Below, piece after piece: positions 9,992 to 18,852 of a stretch of DNA of 64,000 bases. The position numbers were made by a program, and so were the translations under genes. The notes under the pieces are model-generated. The model was given only the letters and a program-made list of their open reading frames with translations, ran no database searches and was not told the origin of the DNA. Source of the DNA: Arsukibacterium ikkense (GTDB lineage Bacteria > Pseudomonadota > Gammaproteobacteria > Enterobacterales > Alteromonadaceae); NCBI RefSeq assembly GCF_000987775.1, contig NZ_LAHO01000001.1, forward strand, positions 248,001 to 312,000, written 5' to 3'. Every line of letters starts with the position of its first letter. Position 1 is the stretch's first letter.

Positions 9992-11443
9992 ATGTTTAAG
10001 TTCAGCATCATCCTGTTAAGTTTATTTGCGTTACTGTGTTCCCCTGTTGCTTTTGCTGCCAGCGGCCCGTTGGCATTAACCGCAACCGCCACTGGTTATA
10101 TTGCCTTATTTATCTTTATCATCGCTTACATTTTGGTGATGCTGGAAGAGAAAATCCATTTACGTAAGTCGAAGCCGGTATTGGTGGCGGCTGGTATTAT
10201 CTGGGCGCTGATTGGCTGGCGTTATATGCAGGCCGATTTACCGTCGTTAACCGAGGATGCTGTCCGCCATACCTTGCTTGAGTTTGCTGAGCTGATGTTG
10301 TTTTTGCTGGTGGCGATGACCTACATTAATGCGCTGGAAGAGCGCAGGGTATTTGATGCGCTGCGCAGCTGGATGGTGCGTAAGGGCTTCAGCTATAAGT
10401 CGTTGTTCTGGATAACCGGTATTTTATCGTTCTTTATCTCTCCCATTGCCGATAACCTGACCACCGCCTTACTGATGTGTGCGGTAGTAATGAAAGTAGC
10501 AGAGGGCGACAAGAAATTTATTAACCTGTGCTGTATTAACATTGTGGTGGCAGCCAATGCCGGCGGTGCTTTCAGCCCCTTTGGTGACATTACTACGCTG
10601 ATGGTATGGCAAGCGGGTGTACTGCGTTTTACCGAGTTTTTGGTGCTGTTTTTCCCTGCGGTGGCTAACTATCTGATCCCAGCTATTATTATGAGTTTTT
10701 TCGTAGAGAAGCGTAAGCCTTCGGCAGTCTATGAAGAGATTGAGTTAAAACGTGGTGCTATTCGTATTCTCTGCCTGTTTTTACTGACCATTGCCACTGC
10801 CGTAGCATTTCATACCGTACTGCATTTACCGCCGGTGCTGGGCATGATGACCGGCCTGGGTTATTTACAATTTTTCGGCTTTTTCCTGCGGGTGACCTTG
10901 CCAGGTTCACTGGCGCGCAAAAAAGCCATGGCCGAACGTGCTGGCGATCAGGAGCGGATTAGAGCGCTGGGGCAGGTAGTGCCTTTTGATGTGTTTAACC
11001 GGGTGGCGCGGGCCGAATGGGATACCTTGCTGTTCTTTTACGGCGTGGTGATGTGCGTGGGTGGCCTGGGCTTTATGGGCTATCTGGAGCTGATGTCGAA
11101 CCTGTTGTATACCCAATGGGATGCCACTTATGCCAACATTGCTTTAGGGGTAATATCTGCCGTAGTGGATAACATTCCAGTGATGTTCGCGGTACTGACC
11201 ATGATGCCGGAAATGTCGCATGGCCACTGGTTGCTGATTACGTTAACGGCAGGGGTGGGCGGTAGCTTGTTATCCATCGGCTCAGCTGCCGGCGTGGCGC
11301 TGATGGGGCAGGCCCGAGGCTACTACACCTTTGCCGGCCACCTGAAATGGACGCCGGTGATTTTACTGGGCTATATTGCCAGCATTGCCGTGCATTTATG
11401 GTTAAATGCCGCCAGCTTTACGGAGTATGGCCTGGTGAGTTAG
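9992..11443 (+). CDS. nhaD: NhaD-type Na+/H+ antiporter
   Basis: Inner-membrane sodium/proton antiporter of the ion-transporter superfamily, 483 residues. It begins with a probable signal or first membrane segment (MFKFSIILLSLFALLCSPVAFA) and has about a dozen hydrophobic segments. Family blocks include SPIADNLTTALLMCAVVMKVA, NAGGAFSPFGDITTLMVWQ and AVVDNIPVMFAVLTMMPEM, which carry the Asp/Asn residues typical of NhaD. NhaD antiporters export Na+ or Li+ at alkaline pH. The ribosome site is weak. It is separated from the SulP-Usp pair by a strong terminator, so it may have its own promoter or rely on read-through. Confidence 0.92.
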   Translation: MFKFSIILLSLFALLCSPVAFAASGPLALTATATGYIALFIFIIAYILVMLEEKIHLRKSKPVLVAAGIIWALIGWRYMQADLPSLTEDAVRHTLLEFAELMLFLLVAMTYINALEERRVFDALRSWMVRKGFSYKSLFWITGILSFFISPIADNLTTALLMCAVVMKVAEGDKKFINLCCINIVVAANAGGAFSPFGDITTLMVWQAGVLRFTEFLVLFFPAVANYLIPAIIMSFFVEKRKPSAVYEEIELKRGAIRILCLFLLTIATAVAFHTVLHLPPVLGMMTGLGYLQFFGFFLRVTLPGSLARKKAMAERAGDQERIRALGQVVPFDVFNRVARAEWDTLLFFYGVVMCVGGLGFMGYLELMSNLLYTQWDATYANIALGVISAVVDNIPVMFAVLTMMPEMSHGHWLLITLTAGVGGSLLSIGSAAGVALMGQARGYYTFAGHLKWTPVILLGYIASIAVHLWLNAASFTEYGLVS

Positions 11444-11480
11444 CCATGCCCGATGCCACCGCTATAATAAAGGATGGGTT

Positions 11481-12938
11481 ATGAGTACACTAAACGATCA
11501 GGGTTTACTGAAAAACTCATCTTATTGGCAAAGCCAGTGGCATGCGGCTGCTAAGGACTTTACCGTTTCTAACCCAGCCACCGGCAAGGTTATTGCCAGG
11601 GTGGCTGATGCCAGTGCTGCCGATGCAGAGCAAGCGGTGGCAGCGGCAGATACCGCTTTTGCTGGCTGGGCTGCCAAGCCAGCGGCAGAGCGCTCATCAC
11701 TGCTTATGCGCTGGCAGCAATTGATGCTGCAACATCAGGACGACCTGGCGTTGCTGTTAACCCTGGAGCAGGGTAAGCCGTTGGCCGAGGCCAAAGGCGA
11801 AATTGTCTATGGCGCCTCGTATTTGCAATGGTTTGCAGAAGAAGCCAGGCGGATTTACGGTGATGTTATTCCAGGTCCTGCCAGCGACAAGCGCCTTCTG
11901 GTGTTAAAACAACCCGTTGGTGTCGTTGCCGCTATTACCCCGTGGAACTTCCCCAATGCGATGATTGCCCGCAAAGCGGCTGCAGCACTGGCGGCCGGCT
12001 GTACCTTTGTGGTCAAACCTGCGCAGCAAACGCCGTTGTCGGCGCTGGCCATGGCGGAACTAGCAGATCGTGCCGGTATTCCGGCAGGGGTCTTTAATGT
12101 GGTTGCCGGTACCGATGCCGCCGGTATTGGCCAAGTGCTGACAACCGATGCACGGATTGCCAAGTTCAGTTTTACCGGCTCAACCAGAATTGGCAAGTTG
12201 CTGGCGCAGCAGTGTGCGGACAGCATGAAACGGCTTTCGATGGAGCTGGGAGGCAATGCGCCTTTTATGGTGTTTGCTGATGCTGATTTGGATGCCGCAG
12301 TAGACGGTTTAATGGCCTCAAAATTTCGCAATGCCGGCCAAACCTGTGTTTGTACTAACCGGGTGTTAATTGAGCAGACTGTGCTGGCAGCTTTTACTGA
12401 AAAACTGCAACACGCCATGGCCAAACTTATTGTTGGTGATGGCACCGTCGCAGGCGTAAACATTGGCCCACTGATTAGTGATGATGCCTGTAACAAAGTG
12501 GATGAACTGGTGCAACGCGCTGTGGCACAGGGCGCGACACTGCACTGTGGTGGTAAGCGCAGCGCTGCCGCCAGCCTGTTTTACCTGCCAACGCTGCTGA
12601 GCGGTGTCAGTAATAACATGGCCATTGCCCGGCAGGAAATATTTGGCCCGGTTGTGGCCGTGCAAAGCTTTAGCGATGAAGCCGAAGCAATACAGCTGGC
12701 CAATGCCACTGAATTTGGTTTAGCCGCTTATTTTTACAGTCGGGATATCGGTCGGATCTGGCGGGTCGCCGAAGGCCTGCAGTTTGGCATGGTCGGGGTG
12801 AACGAGGGCATTATTTCCAATGCAGCTGCGCCCTTTGGCGGTGTGAAGCAATCCGGTTATGGCCGTGAGGGCTCGAAATATGGTCTGGATGATTATCTGG
12901 ACATTAAGTATTTGTGCCTGGGTGGTTTAGATAAGTAA
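11481..12938 (+). CDS. gabD: NAD(P)+-dependent succinate-semialdehyde dehydrogenase
   Basis: Oxidises succinate semialdehyde to succinate, the last step of GABA breakdown, feeding the TCA cycle. The 485-residue protein has the aldehyde dehydrogenase fold with the NAD(P) region PVGVVAAITPWNFPNAMIARK, the catalytic Glu in SMELGGNAPFMVFADADLD and the catalytic Cys in FRNAGQTCVCTNR; the Cys-x-Cys-Thr-Asn-Arg form is typical of GabD. AAGGA precedes the ATG. No GABA transaminase gene is nearby. It starts 37 bases after nhaD. Substrate choice within this superfamily is inferred from overall resemblance to GabD. Confidence 0.88.
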   Translation: MSTLNDQGLLKNSSYWQSQWHAAAKDFTVSNPATGKVIARVADASAADAEQAVAAADTAFAGWAAKPAAERSSLLMRWQQLMLQHQDDLALLLTLEQGKPLAEAKGEIVYGASYLQWFAEEARRIYGDVIPGPASDKRLLVLKQPVGVVAAITPWNFPNAMIARKAAAALAAGCTFVVKPAQQTPLSALAMAELADRAGIPAGVFNVVAGTDAAGIGQVLTTDARIAKFSFTGSTRIGKLLAQQCADSMKRLSMELGGNAPFMVFADADLDAAVDGLMASKFRNAGQTCVCTNRVLIEQTVLAAFTEKLQHAMAKLIVGDGTVAGVNIGPLISDDACNKVDELVQRAVAQGATLHCGGKRSAAASLFYLPTLLSGVSNNMAIARQEIFGPVVAVQSFSDEAEAIQLANATEFGLAAYFYSRDIGRIWRVAEGLQFGMVGVNEGIISNAAAPFGGVKQSGYGREGSKYGLDDYLDIKYLCLGGLDK

Positions 12939-12978
12939 TAGCCGGCGCCTTGGTGGAAGGCATTAAGGAGGCAATAAC

Positions 12979-13587
12979 ATGGAGCTGACTGGATTTACGC
13001 TGCGTTATCTTAACCTGGCCCAGCTGGAATACGCCGCCAATGGTTTTTACTTATTAGCAGTATTTCTGGCGGCACGTAATAGTATTCATACCTGGTGGCT
13101 GGGCATTATTGGCTGCAGTTTATTTTCGGTGCTGTTTTTTCAGGTGCAACTGTATGCCGAAAGTCTGTTAATGCTGTTCTTTATTGCTACTAATGTTATT
13201 GGCTGGTACCAGTGGGGCCGTCCTGGAGGGATTAAGCAGGTCAGCCGTACCCGCGTCGCCCATCTGTTACTGTTCATTGGTATAGCGCTGGTAGTGACGG
13301 TTCTGCATGGTTATTTGCTGCATAACCTGACCAACGCCTATGCGCCTTATGTTGACTCGTCTATTTTAATGTTCAGCCTGATTGCCCAGTTTTTACTGAT
13401 GAACCGCAAACTGGAAACCTGGTGGTTCTGGTTACTGGTTAATACGATTGCCATACCTTTATACCTGTCGCGCGAGCTGTATGTTACCGCCATTGTGTAT
13501 GGCGGCTTCTGGTTTAATGCCTGGTATGGCTTGTATCTGTGGCGTAAGCTCAGCCAGCGGCCCGCTATGCTGGTTGCAAGCCAATGA
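12979..13587 (+). CDS. pnuC: Nicotinamide riboside transporter PnuC
   Basis: Integral membrane facilitator for nicotinamide riboside, 202 residues with about seven membrane segments. The motif MLFFIATNVIGWYQWGR and the Trp-rich WWFWLLVNTIAIPLY are characteristic of PnuC. AAGGAGG lies before the ATG. The gene ends in an ATGA overlap with the DCC-family gene, so the two should be translated together. No NadR-like kinase is seen next to it, although nadD of the same pathway lies 10 kb away on the other strand. Confidence 0.9.
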   Translation: MELTGFTLRYLNLAQLEYAANGFYLLAVFLAARNSIHTWWLGIIGCSLFSVLFFQVQLYAESLLMLFFIATNVIGWYQWGRPGGIKQVSRTRVAHLLLFIGIALVVTVLHGYLLHNLTNAYAPYVDSSILMFSLIAQFLLMNRKLETWWFWLLVNTIAIPLYLSRELYVTAIVYGGFWFNAWYGLYLWRKLSQRPAMLVASQ

Positions 13588-13979
13588 GCAGCGATGCTGA
13601 CCACCACGCGCAGATTAGGCTGATTTACGATGGTGAGTGCCCGCTGTGTCGTAACTTCAGCCAGGCGGTACGCATACGCCAGAGCCTGGGGCAGTTGCAG
13701 TTAGTGAATGCCCGAAACCGGCCCGATATCCGGCAGATGTTACAGCAGCGAGAACTGGATATTGACAAGGGCATGGTGTTGCAACTGGGTGCTAGCTGGT
13801 ATCACGGCGCGGCAGCGCTGCAGATGCTGGCAATGATCAGCAGCCGCAGTGGCGTATTTAACCGCCTTAACTATTGGCTGTTTAAATCGCCCGGCCGCGC
13901 CCGGCTGTTATACCCGCTGCTGCGTGCTGGTCGCAATGTATTGCTGAGGTTATTGCGGATAACCAAAATTAATCAGTAG
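13584..13979 (+). CDS. DCC-family (DUF393) thiol-disulfide oxidoreductase-like protein
   Basis: A 131-residue protein with the family signature YDGECPLC near residue 13, which gives a CxxC-like pair (the usual DCC motif is DGxCxxC). DUF393 proteins are predicted thioredoxin-fold enzymes; real substrates are largely unknown. The last third is Arg-rich with hydrophobic stretches. It overlaps pnuC by four bases. I cannot say what links a DCC protein to nicotinamide riboside uptake. Confidence 0.85.
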   Translation: MSSDADHHAQIRLIYDGECPLCRNFSQAVRIRQSLGQLQLVNARNRPDIRQMLQQRELDIDKGMVLQLGASWYHGAAALQMLAMISSRSGVFNRLNYWLFKSPGRARLLYPLLRAGRNVLLRLLRITKINQ

Positions 13980-14104
13980 CGAGCTGTTAGCGGGTGCTGC
14001 TATCGTCGGCATTGTCTGTCAGGGTAAAAAGACCAAAAGTTTAAGTTTGAGCAGTTGCCAGCAGGTGTGCTGTATGGCAAAGCTGACAACTACACCTCTT
14101 ATTT

Positions 14105-14128
14105 GGCCATCTAAACGTATAGAAGTTG
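14105..14128. promoter_or_regulatory. Candidate MetJ operator (three tandem met boxes)
   Basis: Three consecutive 8-base units, GGCCATCT, AAACGTAT and AGAAGTTG, match the met-box consensus AGACGTCT at 5, 6 and 5 of 8 positions and abut without spacing, as MetJ operators do. The last one overlaps the -35 box of the metA promoter, a position suited to repression by MetJ with S-adenosylmethionine. The call is from pattern and context; metJ itself is not in the window. Confidence 0.55.
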
Positions 14129-14154
14129 ACATTGCCGTAAGTTTTGCGCAAAGT
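14126..14154 (+). promoter_or_regulatory. Probable metA promoter
   Basis: A perfect TTGACA at 14126-14131 is followed after 17 bases by CAAAGT at 14149-14154 (three of six -10 matches). It lies 25 bases before the metA ATG and overlaps the proposed met boxes. The weak -10 lowers confidence. Confidence 0.45.
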
Positions 14155-14178
14155 AGCAGCTATGTCAGTTAACCGGAT

Positions 14179-15111
14179 ATGGCTATGCCTATTAAAGTGA
14201 TCGATCAGTTGCCGGCGGTGGAAGCGCTGTCGGCAGAAAATGTGTTTGTAATGACCGAAAGCCGGGCGCAGTCACAGGATATCCGGCCACTGAAAATTGC
14301 CATTTTAAACCTGATGCCGAATAAAATTGCCACTGAGGTACAGCTACTGCGTTTGCTGGCCAACAGCCCGTTGCAGGTAGATGTAGACTTGCTGCGGATT
14401 GACGATCATGTCAGCAAAAATACACCGCCGAGCCATTTAAACTGTTTTTACCGCTATTTTTCAGAAGTTCAGCAGCAAAAGTATGACGGCTTAATTATTA
14501 CCGGCGCGCCACTGGGCCTGGTCGATTACGAAGATGTGACCTACTGGGAGCAGTTTGGTGATATTTTGCGCTGGGCCGATCACAACGTCACTTCCACCTT
14601 ATTTTTATGCTGGGCAGCCCATGCGGCGTTGTATCAGTATTATGGTTTGCAGCGGGAAATACGTGGCGAAAAACTGTCTGGCGTGTATTGGCAGCAGGTT
14701 AGCCAGCCGCTGTGCCCGCTGGTGCGTGGTTTTGATGATCAGTTTTTAGTGCCGCACTCGCGCTATGCTCAGGTACCTAAGCAAAAGTATCAACAGCATG
14801 ATGACTTACATATCCTGGCCGAAGCCGATGTTACCGGTGCCTATTTACTGCAGAACAGCAGTGGCAGCCGGGTATTTGTTACCGGCCATCCTGAGTATGA
14901 TTTATCTACCCTGGATGAAGAGTATCAGCGTGATGTCGCTGCCGGTGCCGCAGCTAAACTACCAGAAAATTATTATCGTAATAATAACCCAGTGCAGGGG
15001 CCGCAAAAGCTGTGGCAAAGTCACGCCTTTTTGCTGTTCAGCAACTGGCTGAACTATTATGTTTATCAGGCGACGCCGTTTGAACTAAGCCAGATTGGCC
15101 GCAACGCTTAA
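14179..15111 (+). CDS. metA: Homoserine O-succinyltransferase
   Basis: First committed step of methionine synthesis: acylates homoserine using succinyl-CoA (or acetyl-CoA in some homologues). The 310 residues align along their length with E. coli MetA. Visible are RPLKIAILNLMPNKIATEVQ, the active-site Cys in TLFLCWAAHAALYQYYG, the EKLSGVY block and the catalytic His and Glu in FVTGHPEYD. An ATG two codons later (14185) would give the MPIKV start matching E. coli; the sequence does not decide between them. It is followed after 27 bases by the metH genes, so methionine synthesis is grouped here. Confidence 0.95.
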   Translation: MAMPIKVIDQLPAVEALSAENVFVMTESRAQSQDIRPLKIAILNLMPNKIATEVQLLRLLANSPLQVDVDLLRIDDHVSKNTPPSHLNCFYRYFSEVQQQKYDGLIITGAPLGLVDYEDVTYWEQFGDILRWADHNVTSTLFLCWAAHAALYQYYGLQREIRGEKLSGVYWQQVSQPLCPLVRGFDDQFLVPHSRYAQVPKQKYQQHDDLHILAEADVTGAYLLQNSSGSRVFVTGHPEYDLSTLDEEYQRDVAAGAAAKLPENYYRNNNPVQGPQKLWQSHAFLLFSNWLNYYVYQATPFELSQIGRNA

Positions 15112-15138
15112 GTTACCCAGCATTATAACGAGCACTTT

Positions 15139-16203
15139 ATGACAGCAAGACTCACCCCGGAACATTTTCGTCAGCTGCTATCTGAGCGTATTTTTATACT
15201 CGATGGCGCCATGGGTACCATGATCCAGCAGCATCGTCTGGAAGAAGCCGATTATCGTGGCGAGGAGTTTGCCAACTGGCCGAGCGATGTTAAAGGCAAT
15301 AACGATTTATTAGTGCTGACCCAGCCTGATTTAATTGCCGATATTCATCGCCAGTACCTGCTGGCCGGAGCTGATATTGTTGAAACCAACAGCTTTAATG
15401 CCACAACTATCGCCATGGCCGATTACCAGATGCAAGGCTTGTCGGCGCGGATTAACCGTGAAGCGGCTGCTGTTGCACGTAAAGTCTGTGATGAGGTGAG
15501 TGCACTTCAGCCCGATAAACCGCGCTTCGTCGCCGGCGTACTGGGCCCGACTAACCGCACGGCGTCTATTTCGCCGGATGTGAACGATCCGGGCTTTCGC
15601 AATGTCAGCTTTGATGAGCTGGTCGATGCGTATACCGAATCGACCCATGCATTAATCGCAGGCGGCGCCGACATTATTATGCTGGAAACCATTTTTGATA
15701 CCTTAAACGCCAAGGCGGCGGCTTTTGCGGTACTAAAAGTGTTTGATGAAGTTGGTTTTAAGCTACCGGTGATGATCTCCGGCACTATTACCGATGCCTC
15801 TGGCCGCACCCTGTCAGGCCAGACGACCGAAGCCTTTTACCATAGCCTGGCCCATGTTGAACCGGTGTGTTTTGGCCTGAACTGTGCGCTGGGGCCTGAT
15901 TTATTGCGGCCTTATGTGGAAACCTTAGCCGGCGTGTCTGAGGCCTATGTCTCGGTGCACCCCAATGCCGGCCTGCCAAATGAGTTTGGTGAATACGATT
16001 TAGGGGCACAAGAGATGGCAGCAGAAATTGCCGATTGGGCCAAACAGGGCTTTTTAAATATTGTCGGCGGCTGCTGTGGCACTACGCCTGAGCATATTAA
16101 AGCGATAGCGGATGCAGTAAAAGATGCGCCGCCGCGCCAGCCCAAAATAGCCGATTACAGCTTTCATTTAGCCGGCCTTGAAGCCTTTTCGGTGGAGTGG
16201 TAA
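15139..16203 (+). CDS. metH: Methionine synthase, homocysteine-binding module (split MetH, N-terminal part)
   Basis: This 354-residue protein corresponds to the first TIM-barrel module of cobalamin-dependent methionine synthase, which binds and activates homocysteine through zinc. The three zinc ligands are present: Cys249 in FGLNCALGP and Cys312-Cys313 in [10 protein letters not shown]. It stops with GLEAFSVEW just where full-length MetH continues through a short linker into the folate module. The stop overlaps the ATG of the next gene by one base (TAATG). Full-length E. coli MetH has about 1227 residues, close to the sum of the two parts. See the finding on the split. Confidence 0.92.
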   Translation: MTARLTPEHFRQLLSERIFILDGAMGTMIQQHRLEEADYRGEEFANWPSDVKGNNDLLVLTQPDLIADIHRQYLLAGADIVETNSFNATTIAMADYQMQGLSARINREAAAVARKVCDEVSALQPDKPRFVAGVLGPTNRTASISPDVNDPGFRNVSFDELVDAYTESTHALIAGGADIIMLETIFDTLNAKAAAFAVLKVFDEVGFKLPVMISGTITDASGRTLSGQTTEAFYHSLAHVEPVCFGLNCALGPDLLRPYVETLAGVSEAYVSVHPNAGLPNEFGEYDLGAQEMAAEIADWAKQGFLNIVGGCCGTTPEHIKAIADAVKDAPPRQPKIADYSFHLAGLEAFSVEW

Positions 16204-18824
16204 TGCGACAACAAGCCCGATTTATCAATGTAGGCGAGCGGACCAATGTTACCGGCTCGGCCAGATTTAAAAAGCTGATTTTAAATGGCGACTATGAGGC
16301 GGCGCTCGATGTTGCGCGCCAACAAGTAGAAAGCGGCGCGCAAATCATCGATATTAACATGGACGAAGCCATGCTCGACAGCAAGGCAGCCATGGTGCGT
16401 TATTTAAGCTTATTGGCATCCGAGCCTGATATTTCACGGGTGCCGATTATGGTCGACTCGTCAAAATGGGAAGTGATAGAAGCGGCGCTAAAATGCATTC
16501 AGGGTAAGGCGGTGGTGAACTCTATTTCGCTAAAAGAAGGCGAAGCACCGTTTTTACAGCAGGCGCGTTTATTGCGGCGTTACGGCGCAGCCGTGGTGGT
16601 GATGGCGTTTGACGAAAAGGGCCAGGCCGATACCAAGCTGCGTAAAGTCGAAATTTGCCAGCGCGCTTATAAAATTCTGACCGAACAAATCGGCTTCCCG
16701 CCGCAGGACATTATTTTTGACCCGAATATCTTCGCCGTGGCCACCGGTATTGAAGAACACAACAACTACGCGGTCGACTTTATTGAGGCTACCCGTGAAA
16801 TAAAACGGCTGTGCCCGCACGCGAAAATCTCCGGCGGTGTATCCAATGTGTCGTTCTCGTTTCGCGGCAACGATGCCGTGCGCGAGGCTATTCACTCGGT
16901 ATTTTTATACCATGCTATTGGCGCCGGTATGGATATGGGTATTGTGAATGCCGGCCAGTTAACCGTATACGACGATATTCCGCCGCTGTTAAAAGAGCGG
17001 GTGGAAGACGTTATTTTAAACCGGCGCGACGATGCCACCGAACGCTTGCTGGAAATTGCCGCCCAGTTTAAAGGTGATGGCAGTGTGGCTGAAAAAGTGG
17101 ATGATGCCTGGCGCAGCCTGCCGGTAAATAAACGGCTGGAACATGCCTTAGTGAAAGGTATTACCGACTTTATTGATATCGACACTGAAGAAGCGCGCCA
17201 ACAAGCTGCAAAACCGCTACACGTGATTGAAGGGCCGTTAATGGACGGCATGAATGTGGTTGGCGATTTATTTGGCGAGGGCAAAATGTTCCTGCCGCAG
17301 GTGGTAAAATCGGCCCGGGTGATGAAAAAAGCGGTGGCTTATCTGCAGCCGTATATTGAGCTGGAAAAAGAAGGCGGCCGCGCCCAGGGTAAGGTGCTGC
17401 TAGCCACAGTAAAAGGCGATGTGCATGACATCGGTAAAAACATTGTTGGCGTGGTGCTGCAGTGTAATAACTTTGAAGTGATTGACTTAGGCGTGATGGT
17501 GCCCTGTGCCGAGCTGCTCAGGGTAGCCAAAGAGCGTGATGTGGATGTGATTGGCTTATCCGGCCTGATTACGCCATCGCTCGATGAAATGGTGCATGTC
17601 GCCAAAGAGATGACCCGCCTGGGCTTTACCCAGCCGCTGTTAATTGGTGGTGCTACCACCTCTAAAGCCCATACTGCAGTGAAAATAGAGCCTAATTACG
17701 CCAATGGTGTGGTGTATGTGCCTAATGCCTCGCGCAGTGTGTCGGTGGTGCAATCTTTAATTACCCCCGACAGCAAAGCCGATTATTTAACCCGGATTAA
17801 AAACGAGTATGTGGTGGCGCGCGAGCAACATGCCCGAAGCCGCCCAGGTGAAAAACTGCTCAGTTTAGTGGAAGCCAAAGCCAATAAATTTCAGCTCGAT
17901 CTCAGCAAAGTGGCACCAAAGCCAAAACAGCCCGGTGTGCACTTATGGCCGGATGTTGATTTAAACATTTTGCGTGATTATATCGACTGGACGCCATTCT
18001 TTTTAACCTGGCAGTTATCCGGTAAGTATCCGGCGATTTTAAATCATGCCGAAGTGGGCATGGAGGCGCGCCGGGTGTTTAAAGATGCCAATGCCATTCT
18101 TGATACCATGATTAACGACGGCCATGTTAAAGGTAAAGCGGTATTTGGCTTATTCCCGGCAAACAGCGACGGTGATGATATCGTGGTGTTTACCGATGAG
18201 ACGCGCAGCATTGAAAAGGTGCGGCTGTATAACCTGCGCCAGCAATTGCAGCTGAGAAATAATGCTCCCAATTGCAGCCTGGCTGATTTTATCGCACCAA
18301 TAGGCAGTGGCGTGGCGGATTATATCGGCGGCTTTGCCGTCAGCACTGGTTTTGGCGCGGATGAGTTTGCTGCTAAATTTGCTGCCGAACATGATGATTA
18401 CAACAGCATTATGGTTAAGGCGTTAGCCGATCGTTTAGCGGAGGCTCTTGCTGAATACCTGCACTTAAAAGTACGGCGCGAGTACTGGGGCTATGCCGCT
18501 GATGAAACACTGAGCAATGAGCAGCTTATTCGCGAGCTGTACCAAGGCATAAGGCCGGCGCCAGGGTATCCGGCCTGCCCCGAGCACACCGAAAAAGGCA
18601 CCTTGTGGCAGTTACTGGATGTTGAGGCACAAACCGGTATCGTACTGACTGAAAGCTACGCCATGTGGCCTGGGGCTGCCGTAAGCGGCTGGTACTTTGG
18701 CCACCCCGACAGTAAGTACTTTGCCGTCAGCAAAATTGGTGAAGATCAACTTACTGCCTATGCAACAAAAAAGGGCTGGAGCCGCGCCGAGGCAGAAAGC
18801 TGGCTGGCGCCAAATATTCGCTGA
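16203..18824 (+). CDS. metH: Methionine synthase, folate, cobalamin and reactivation modules (split MetH, C-terminal part)
   Basis: An 873-residue protein with the other three MetH modules. The pterin-binding barrel begins at once ([19 protein letters not shown], residues 6 on; later NSISLKEGE and [19 protein letters not shown]). The cobalamin module has the [12 protein letters not shown] motif with the cobalt-ligand His408. The AdoMet-dependent reactivation domain has [17 protein letters not shown] and the [20 protein letters not shown] end. I start at the ATG at 16203, which shares a base with the preceding stop and has GGTGGAG five bases upstream; a GTG at 16197 is the alternative. All known catalytic features of MetH exist across the two genes. 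Confidence 0.93.
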   Translation: MRQQARFINVGERTNVTGSARFKKLILNGDYEAALDVARQQVESGAQIIDINMDEAMLDSKAAMVRYLSLLASEPDISRVPIMVDSSKWEVIEAALKCIQGKAVVNSISLKEGEAPFLQQARLLRRYGAAVVVMAFDEKGQADTKLRKVEICQRAYKILTEQIGFPPQDIIFDPNIFAVATGIEEHNNYAVDFIEATREIKRLCPHAKISGGVSNVSFSFRGNDAVREAIHSVFLYHAIGAGMDMGIVNAGQLTVYDDIPPLLKERVEDVILNRRDDATERLLEIAAQFKGDGSVAEKVDDAWRSLPVNKRLEHALVKGITDFIDIDTEEARQQAAKPLHVIEGPLMDGMNVVGDLFGEGKMFLPQVVKSARVMKKAVAYLQPYIELEKEGGRAQGKVLLATVKGDVHDIGKNIVGVVLQCNNFEVIDLGVMVPCAELLRVAKERDVDVIGLSGLITPSLDEMVHVAKEMTRLGFTQPLLIGGATTSKAHTAVKIEPNYANGVVYVPNASRSVSVVQSLITPDSKADYLTRIKNEYVVAREQHARSRPGEKLLSLVEAKANKFQLDLSKVAPKPKQPGVHLWPDVDLNILRDYIDWTPFFLTWQLSGKYPAILNHAEVGMEARRVFKDANAILDTMINDGHVKGKAVFGLFPANSDGDDIVVFTDETRSIEKVRLYNLRQQLQLRNNAPNCSLADFIAPIGSGVADYIGGFAVSTGFGADEFAAKFAAEHDDYNSIMVKALADRLAEALAEYLHLKVRREYWGYAADETLSNEQLIRELYQGIRPAPGYPACPEHTEKGTLWQLLDVEAQTGIVLTESYAMWPGAAVSGWYFGHPDSKYFAVSKIGEDQLTAYATKKGWSRAEAESWLAPNIR

Positions 18825-18852
18825 CAGTCATGCCTTAGCATGGCTGTCAGCG
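18819..18852. terminator. Bidirectional hairpin containing both convergent stop codons
   Basis: The arms CGCTGACAG (18819-18827) and CTGTCAGCG (18844-18852) plus inner CATGC/GCATG form a 15-pair stem with one T-G mismatch and a four-base loop. The TGA stops of metH and of the opposing sensor kinase both lie inside the stem. There is no T-run, so factor-independent termination is uncertain; it may instead protect mRNA 3' ends. Confidence 0.55.

Noticed and set aside
11855..12496. 213-codon ORF antisense to gabD
   Set aside because: Ala/Ser/Thr-rich shadow of a well-supported dehydrogenase.
13980..14178. SAM or cobalamin riboswitch before metA
   Set aside because: No recognisable SAM-box or B12-box cores; met boxes fit better in a gammaproteobacterium.
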